Below, piece by piece: positions 57,042 through 64,000 of a stretch of DNA of 64,000 nt (positions are counted from its first letter, which is position 1; every line of letters begins with the position of its first letter). The notes under the pieces were generated by a model, which ran no database searches, was not told the origin of the DNA, and worked only from the letters and a program-made list of their open reading frames with translations. The translations under genes and the position numbers were made by a program. This DNA comes from Hygrophila difformis (taxonomy: Eukaryota; Streptophyta; Magnoliopsida; Lamiales; Acanthaceae), in the NCBI GenBank assembly GCA_030278955.1, contig JAOANR010000006.1, forward strand, positions 53,596,915-53,660,914, read 5' to 3'.

Positions 57042-60000
57042 TGATAATGGCCAGAAATGACCATTATTTTCAATCCATTTCCGTGTCTTAAACGGGCATT
57101 TGATCGCATTCCGGTCTTACATTAAGCAAGAAAGCAGTCGAATTGGACTAATTTATGCATAATTGTAAAAATAATAAGCTGGTATGAAAAAGGCATAAAT
57201 ATGTAATTTTATTACATATTTATGTTAGAAAAATCCAAAAACATGAGAAAAAGAAAAAGGAATGAAAAAGATGGGAAAAAGAGAGAAAAGCCCACAAAAA
57301 GAATATTTCCGGCCCATCTGGCCCAATCCAGCAGGCCCAGGAAGACCTTTGTCGCGGAAGCCCTTGGCGCGATGCAGTGTTCCGCGACAAAGGATGGGTT
57401 CCGCGACCAAGTGGCCCTGATGAAGAAGAGACCAACCAAGCCCTTGGCGCGATGACCTTTGTCGCGATGGCATGTTCCGCGACAAAGGTCCATTCCGCGA
57501 CCAAGATACATTTTTAGAGACACAAGACCCAGTCGAGAAGCTTTGCCACATGCAGTGTGTTCCGCGACCAAACTTGGTGCTCCGAGACAAGGCTGTGATG
57601 TGTGTGATGTCTTGAGACACAATGGGCTCAAACCAAGGCCCATGAGCTTAGGGTTTCCCCTCTATAAATATGAGGTGTTTCCTTTGAGCTAAAGGTTGGA
57701 AGAATCTTAGAAAAACTACACCTTCTTGAAGACAAGTTGGGGAGTTCAGTAGCTTAGTTTAGTTAGGGTAGTTTAGTTAGATTTTTCTTGTATTATTTAA
57801 TTTATGCACTAGTTAGAAGTAGTTTACTGCACTTTGGTTAGATAGCCAGTTTTACACCTTGTTTTTGTTCTAAACTTTTGTTTAAGGGTTTGTGGTACTC
57901 AAACCATGAGTATGAACAACACCGTTTAATAATATGGGAAAACATTCTCCATTTGTGTCCCAAAATCATGAAATGGGTCTCACACCCCATGGATCTTACT
58001 GTTTTCATTTTCCTTGGGTCATTTGACCCTCGTTTTTGCATTTTAATGTCACCGCTTGGTGACTTTTTCTTGGGATAATGTTGCATGCTTATGGATGATC
58101 AAGCTTAAATTAGGGTTTCTTAAGTTTTAAGTTGCTTTATTTCTATTTTGTTCAAGCATGTTCTAGCTAGATTCAAATTCTGTTTTGTTATTTTGAGCTT
58201 AGTTTAGCTTTTGAATCTGAAATGGGTGAGATCACACATAATGCATGCCACTGTTCCACTTTACTTTTCTGACATGTGTACTGGACACACCTTTGTCGCG
58301 GAACAACCCTTGTCGCGGAACCACGTTTCGCGACAAAATGGCGCTTTGGCGACAAAGGTGCCAAAGAGCATTTGTTAATCATTATTTTAAAACCCTTGGT
58401 CGCGAAACACCCCTTGGCGCGGAACCACGTTCCGCGACAAAATCTTGATTAGCGACCAAGGACCCAAATACTTGTGATTTTATTCTGGGAGGGCTTTGTC
58501 GCGGAGTTACCTTGTCGCGGAACCACGTTCCGCGCCAAAACCTTTTGTTCCGCGACAAGAATTATGCCTTGTCAAATTTTCAACCTTTTTGTCGCTATGG
58601 CTTTGTCGCGGAACCACGTTCCGCGACAAAATTTTCTTTACTTAGCGACAAAACAAACCCTAAACTTTCAAAATCCCATTTCTTTTATTTCCCACCCTTT
58701 GTCGCGAAACCTTTGTCACGGAGCCACGCTCCGCGACACAAACTCTGCATCGCGACAAGGTGGCACCTTGTGCCAAATTCTCATTCTTCATCTCAATCCA
58801 TTAATTAATTGAACCTTTGTATTAATATTTTGAGGTTGAAATCCAATGATCTCAACCCATGATTAATTTGATATAAAGAACTTTGTTCAATTCCCTATTA
58901 AAAGATTCTTCTACAAATGATTAAACTCTAATGATCTAAGTACATAATCCGGACTGTAATTAATTAATTATGGAATGAGTGATTATTTAGACCATGAAGA
59001 GTAATTATGGAATCATTTCCATACCTTGCATGAGAAACCAATGTCTCTCATGCAAGATGACCCAAAAATATTTTTCTTTTATTTATTTTGTCTTTTCCCG
59101 TAATGTGTGAAACAGCTAATAAGGAATATATCAGATTAATGTTGGTGGGTATTCCCACACGGATAACTAGCTCGTGATCTGTATATTAATTACTAGTTGT
59201 TATTTTGCATGGTCCAGATAGTGGTCGGTGGAAGCCTTGGCGGTTCATCCCCCCCGGGATTATAATAGCTGCTCAGCTGACTCCCATCCGGATACAGTTT
59301 TCTTTTCTTACTTTAATTTCAAACCCGAATCTGGAACTGTAGTAATGTTAGATGATATATGCCAATGTCATCTAATGATTATTGCAGTAATCGAACATGT
59401 GGGTTTTTATCCAAATTCACAGACAGTGGAGTCTGAGATGACGGCGGCAACTGTCATTTGAGGCATTCCACTGTCTAAAAATCATCCCACCTGAAATGAT
59501 CAGGACCTGGATAGCAGATGTTTGCAGTCCGGATCATCCTGACTTTTTTTGTCATCTTTTTAGCCAAATAAATTCTTCTCATCCCCGGCTATTTCATCTC
59601 TGTGTGTCAACTTCTGTCTAAACCCACCTTATATTTTGGGTTATTTAATTTTACACTTCTCTATAAATTTATGCATGATACTATTATGTAGATATTGTGG
59701 TCGATATTATTTTGGGATCCTTCCCTTGGACACAGGAGTCTTGATTTTAATCAGATGTCTCTTGATTAATTTCCAACAAAAATTCCTTTATAAAATCCGG
59801 ATCTGAGTAAGGGATAAATTCGACAGTTTTGACTAATTCACATCCGACTGGGGGTTGATTTTGGGAAATTAGAAGCAGAGTCAGCGATTAGGTCTCACCT
59901 AGACTGAAAGGATCTGTGTTTTAATTGAGAGTCTAGTACCTGATAGGGAATGATTTTCAGATTTATTATTTTCCAAAATTGCTGTTTGTTGGAAATCTTG

Positions 60001-61577
60001 TATTAAATATTGCACTGGGTCAGATTCCACTTGGATTCCGATAAGGTGTGACAGATAATACTAGAGGAACAACATTCAGGCCTTGGTTATTTTCTAAGGT
60101 AGGGTTGAGTATTCTTTCAACTGCTATCCTCCTCTGCCAAAGCCTATTTTTGAGTCCTGAGTGAGTGCATCCGGAACGAACTAATTTATTAGTTCGTTTC
60201 ATTAGTTTGTATCTCATAACCACCCAAAGGGAAGTGAACACTGCGAGCGGTTCACTGAGATAGGGAATTCTTGATCCACATCCGGTCATTCTGACTGGAG
60301 GCTTTCTGTTACTACCAGTGTCAGACTTTCAAAAAAACCTCCGAGTGATAAGATTTTAAATGCTTTCTTTATCGCTTTCTTTTAACTGCTTTCTTTAGAG
60401 GTCACTCGGTTGTATTGAGAGTTGTGTAACTGCTACTAGAATTGAGAGTTAAGGGATAGTTCAGGGCTTGATTAGAATCTTCGGGTGTGACATGGGGGAA
60501 TGATAGCGGTACTTGCCACTTCAATAAATGATTTGTCAGGTGTTGCTTGTCCACCACAGATGAATAACATGCCTCCACACGGCCGTGTGAGGGCAGTTGT
60601 GAGTCTGTGGTATCTTAGATTTTGCTGTCTTAAGAGCATGTAAACTCTTACTGTAAGTACCTGTCTGTTAAAGGGAACGTGGTATAGAGAGCATGAGAGT
60701 TAGCTAACTGAAGAATTATCCCAAACTAAGATCTGTGTAACAAAATGGAAGTTTAATTGTGTTTCATCTGAATCTTGCCCAATCTTTATTCTTTTCTTCC
60801 TGTCCCTTCTGTCTCATTTTAAATCTGCTTTCTTAGAATAATCTTAATCGCTCTCTTAGATTACTTTTATTGCTTTCTTAGATTAAATTTAATTCGCTTT
60901 CTAGAAGAATTCTGCCTGCTTTGTTTTAAGTGCTTTCATAGCTTAGTTTAAATCCTGTCAAGTAGTTGTTAGTCATTTCACACACTTGATTCGAGTAACC
61001 GAGTGGAAAATCTTAGTAAATGACGTGGGACCTGCTTCTATCGCACATCCTCCAGTGAACGATCCGGTCTTACTATAAATTACTGCAATTTTTGACACCG
61101 TGCGCTTTCGGGAGCACAGTTTCTTAACTACGAGCAATAAAAACATGACTACGTATAATTATATCCCTACTCACAACACCGCCATCATAAATTGGTTTCA
61201 CTAAATAAAACCTAAATCAGGATCACGAATTTTCAGAAAATACTCATGTAGTGGGAATTAGTCAAAAGTTTCATGGCAGGAAACCATATGGCAAGAATTG
61301 ATGAGAGGTATCATGGCATATTTGCCGGGGATCCTCAGTGTGACAGGCTGAAGGTCAACCTAACCCGGCTATGCCATGAGATTTGTCAACTTTTCATGAC
61401 AGAGAGGACCACAGCGCCATTCGAAACCGAAGCACCATACTTGAGTAATAAAAAGATTAATAATCTTGACATATCCCTAAACCCTTTCCCGTGAATCATA
61501 ACGCTTTTCATTTAATAAATCTGACCTGGTATAATCTTAGAAAAAGCTCGTGTTAACGAAACTTGTCAAAAGTTTCA
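57042..61577 (+). repeat. 3' LTR of element C
   Basis: 4536 bp, nearly identical to 43900-48436. Visible differences include T/C in ATTAAGTAAG versus ATTAAGCAAG, CTTTATCGCGG versus CTTTGTCGCGG, and CACCCCTTTG versus CACCCTTTG (one-base indel). It ends TTTCA and is followed by CTGGC. Confidence 0.95.
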
Positions 61578-61582
61578 CTGGC
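61578..61582. repeat. Target site duplication of element C (right)
   Basis: CTGGC, matching 43895-43899. Confidence 0.95.
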
Positions 61583-63967
61583 CTAATGAAATCAGACTGG
61601 AAAAAATTTTGGAAAGGGAAAGGAAGTGCATGGCTGAGTGGAATCAGGAGTGCTACAGAATTATCAATCCGAAAGATCAGACAGGGCTGGAGCTGGATTA
61701 CTTTGATCCCCAACCACTACCAAAATATGTTAAGCGACTCACCAAATATTGCTGCAAACTTAATGAAATCCGGAGTGCTAGAGTCTATGATGCTCAGCAG
61801 GCACTCCCTGCATACATGCCTCCAACATTCCTGAACAAGAAGGGACCCATTGAACAGAATTTCTTAACAAATCTGGCCCTAGATAAGATTATTGATGCTC
61901 GGATCAATTTAAGGCATGACCTCGAGCCTTATTTCAAAAAAGCTAAACAGGGTCAGGCGGTATGGAAAGATGTCCTTAGAATTATTCAAGCTAGAAATAG
62001 CTGGATCAGGTATATGAATAAATGGTCAAAAGGGGATGATCTAAGGAAAAGGATTCTTAAACCAGGGTTGGTAAGGAAACCTAATGAGGAATTTCCTTTG
62101 GAGGAGTTTGCTGAATTGATGCCAGAACAGCAAGCATGGATTAAGGATGCAGAGAAGAGAGAAGCTGAGAGATCAGGCAAAAACAGAAAGCAGAGATCAG
62201 ATGCAAAACAGACACCACAAAACATAGTAAGGAATATTTTCAGAGAATCAGTTGTTAATGAAGGACTGGAACCTGTAGCGAATTTCAGAGAAGTTTCAGC
62301 TCCATCAATAACACCAGCAGATGCAGATCTACTCATTACAGATAGACCCAATAAGATCATGAAGAGATTACCTCTAACTCTCCAACAGGAAGTTCATGGA
62401 TATGTCCAGGAGAGGAAGAAAGAATTCATCGAAAAGTATGTCAGGTATGATGCTATGTGCAGGGAAAATGCATACAAGGAGCACAGACCTTACACTGATC
62501 AAACACAAGGAAGAATTCAGCAGGTAATTATTGATGATTGGGATGAATGGAATGAGAAATATCTGAATAGAAAGGGAATGAATATCATGCTGAAGGGGTT
62601 AGGCAAGAATTTCTATATTAAGAAGCACGATTCAGATGAAGACAGCACAGATGATGAGCAAAGAATTGAGAAGATGAGAGTAGTTGATGAGGTTACAACT
62701 ATTTTGGGAGAAAAGAACGAGGGAAATGATGAAATCCATCCGATTCTGCAAGAGAGTATGGATTGCTATTATGCAAACAAACGAAAGGCAGATCGTGAAT
62801 GGGAGGAACTCATGAGAACTCAAGACAAGAAAGGTAAAAAGAAAGTATCCTCCAAAAAGAGGAAGTCACACAATCTCAGTTCGAGCACTTCAGATGAAGT
62901 ACCAATAACTAAGAAAAGGACTGAGAAGAAGGTGGAGGCAGGCAGGCCTGAGAAAGCTAGCCGAATTCTGAAGAAGAGGAAAAATGAAGATGAGCTAACA
63001 ACTAAAGTGATTCTGGATGCGACAAAAGACTTGATGGATGAAGATGTTGAGATTCTACAATCAGCTCAAGAAAAGAAAGAAGTTGTTACCTACAAAAGGA
63101 GAGGAAGGTTACCTTATGAGCAGAAGGAAACCAACCCTGAAAAATTTAAGCAGCAAGGATCTTCTCTTGAGAATGTAGAACAATTGGGAATCATTCCTGA
63201 GAAAGAAAAGCAGCAAGAAAAAGAACCTGAAAAGCCAGTTAAAAAGTTCAGGATAAAGATGAAGGCTAGAAAGCCTAAGTATGTAGTACCTGACACCAGC
63301 TCTGAAGAAGAAAAAGTCGAACCAACTCTAGGGATAGTTCCCTACACAGAGAGGTTGGAGCTCACTCCTTACACTAATTTGGAAGTGGGGGATATAGATC
63401 CAGAGGGCTGGAGAGCATGCATTGAAGAACATCAACCTGATGAACAAGGATCAACTAAACCAAGCACTGATCTCCAACTAGTTCAGATTACTGAAAAAGA
63501 TGATAGAGAAGGGCAAGATGAAGATCAACAAGCTCAGGTCAACAGGGATCTTATTCAAAGTCAGATTGATTTACAAGGGTTTTCAGGAGAAGATACACGA
63601 ACAAGATATACCACCAGAACAAGCTGCAGATGAGCAAGAGTTTGTAAATCAAATTGAGGAATCAGTGGCAGACATATTTCAGGAACAGACACTGGAAGAT
63701 TTACAGACTTTTGAAGATATGAACTTGCATGGAACTACAGTCGGGAACATGACTTACTCTCTGGAAGGACTGATTAAAAAGTTCAGAAAATTGGCTAGAG
63801 AAGGAGGGAATGCACGCACCTCAGCAGAACAAGCAAGTGAATATGCAGCTAAACTTGAGTCAGAGTTAGAGGAAATCCAACAACAAATAAATCCTGACCA
63901 AGTAATGGAACCATCTCCATTAGCAATTCAAGCTTATGAAGAAGAAGTGCAGAGAAATGAAACTTAA
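61583..63967 (+). pseudogene. ORF X of element B, 3' part (frameshifted)
   Basis: Continues codon for codon from 43899 (TGG|CCT AAT GAA). Contains a helical domain homologous to element C X (LNKKGPIEQNFLTNLA versus FEAKGPVEQRWITDLA), then Lys/Glu-rich low-complexity coiled coils with possible nuclear signals (KKVSSKKRK, KKRKNEDEL). The first frame stops at 63633. A second frame, open from 63500 and continuing the same composition (IPPEQAADEQEFVNQIEES), runs to TAA at 63965-63967, which indicates a one-base shift near 63575-63605. After that TAA the frame is open again to the window end, so this stop may also be a mutated Gln codon. No transposon-protein domain has been reached by 64000. Confidence 0.75.
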
Positions 63968-64000
63968 GAAGCTCAGCAGAGAAAATATTTTATGGAAGAC

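Larger units (their letters stand above)
43900..61577 (+). mobile_element. Element C: large non-autonomous Athila-related LTR element nested in B
   Basis: 17,678 bp with LTRs of 4537 and 4536 bp (TGATAATGG...TTTCA), an Athila-type primer-binding site, a polypurine tract and a CTGGC duplication. The 8.6-kb interior has no gag, protease, RT or integrase; it holds a hairpin array, an internal promoter and one giant two-exon gene. Orientation is the same as B. It must be mobilised in trans, and B, with the same primer-binding site, related LTR start and homologous X gene, is the type of element that could do so. By eye about nine substitutions and one indel separate the LTRs, so the insertion is recent. 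Confidence 0.95.
27685..64000 (+). mobile_element. Element B: giant Athila-type Ty3/gypsy element with F-box cargo (3' end outside window)
   Basis: Order: 3.3-kb LTR, TGGCGCCGTTGCCGGGGA primer-binding site, gag, protease, RT/RNase H, integrase, hairpin array, five F-box genes, stem-loops, large ORF X (split by nested element C), then the window end. The FMDDF RT motif, primer-binding site and LCDLG protease place it in the Athila lineage. Without element C at least 18.6 kb is visible, and the 3' LTR has not been reached. gag-pol has two in-frame stops and one frameshift. That the F-box and X genes belong to B rests on the continuous arrangement, motifs shared with element C, and homology of X between B and C; the 3' LTR would prove it. 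Confidence 0.82.

Overview
This window looks like nuclear DNA of a flowering plant, most likely a eudicot. It is AT-rich, has GT-AG introns, and is dominated by plant LTR retrotransposons, Stowaway-type MITEs and tRNA-derived SINE-like repeats. Only one ordinary host gene is recognisable: an apparently intact 12-exon GH1 beta-glucosidase at 23094-25861 (minus). I cannot name the species.

Layout. 1-4.6 kb: minus-strand Ty1/copia element (gag, long leader, primer-binding site, LTR with a SINE-like insertion). 5.4-5.8 kb: tail of a plus-strand LTR with TATA box and primer-binding site. 6797-19370: complete Tat-type Ty3/gypsy element 'A' on the minus strand, with 660-bp LTRs differing at one visible base and target duplication ATAGG. 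It carries gag, protease, RT, two RNase H domains and integrase, plus two transcription units in the opposite direction: a roughly 1000-residue plant-mobile-domain protein and a small ORF with its own TATA box and poly(A) signal. 19.4-23 kb: LINE relic, MITEs and tRNA-like repeats. 23.1-25.9 kb: the beta-glucosidase. 26.0-27.7 kb: a MITE, a SINE-like repeat, and a primer-binding site followed by three tightly overlapping small ORFs of retroviral or pararetroviral style.

27685 to beyond 64000: a very large Athila-type Ty3/gypsy element 'B' with a 3.3-kb LTR and decayed gag-pol. Between pol and its unseen 3' LTR it carries a cargo: five related F-box genes, then a large helical ORF 'X'. Several F-box exons and X begin at 3' splice sites of identical phase downstream of tiny leader exons, which suggests one 17-nt leader exon could be spliced to alternative coding exons.

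43900-61577: a second giant element 'C' (4.54-kb LTRs, target duplication CTGGC) is nested inside the X ORF of B. Removing C and one duplication restores an uninterrupted reading frame across the junction. C has no gag-pol; its only large gene is a two-exon homologue of X (about 1417 residues, with a 'putative plant transposon protein'-like domain).

B and C share an unusual plan: hairpin arrays of element-specific sequence in U3, in U5 and just upstream of an internal promoter, and stem-loops with an AAATGTGAG-type motif at module borders. I read B and C as an autonomous/non-autonomous pair with accessory genes placed where env-like genes usually sit. The F-box cargo and hairpin arrays are the most novel features. 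Their function (for example counteracting host silencing, or marking element RNA or DNA) is a hypothesis only.
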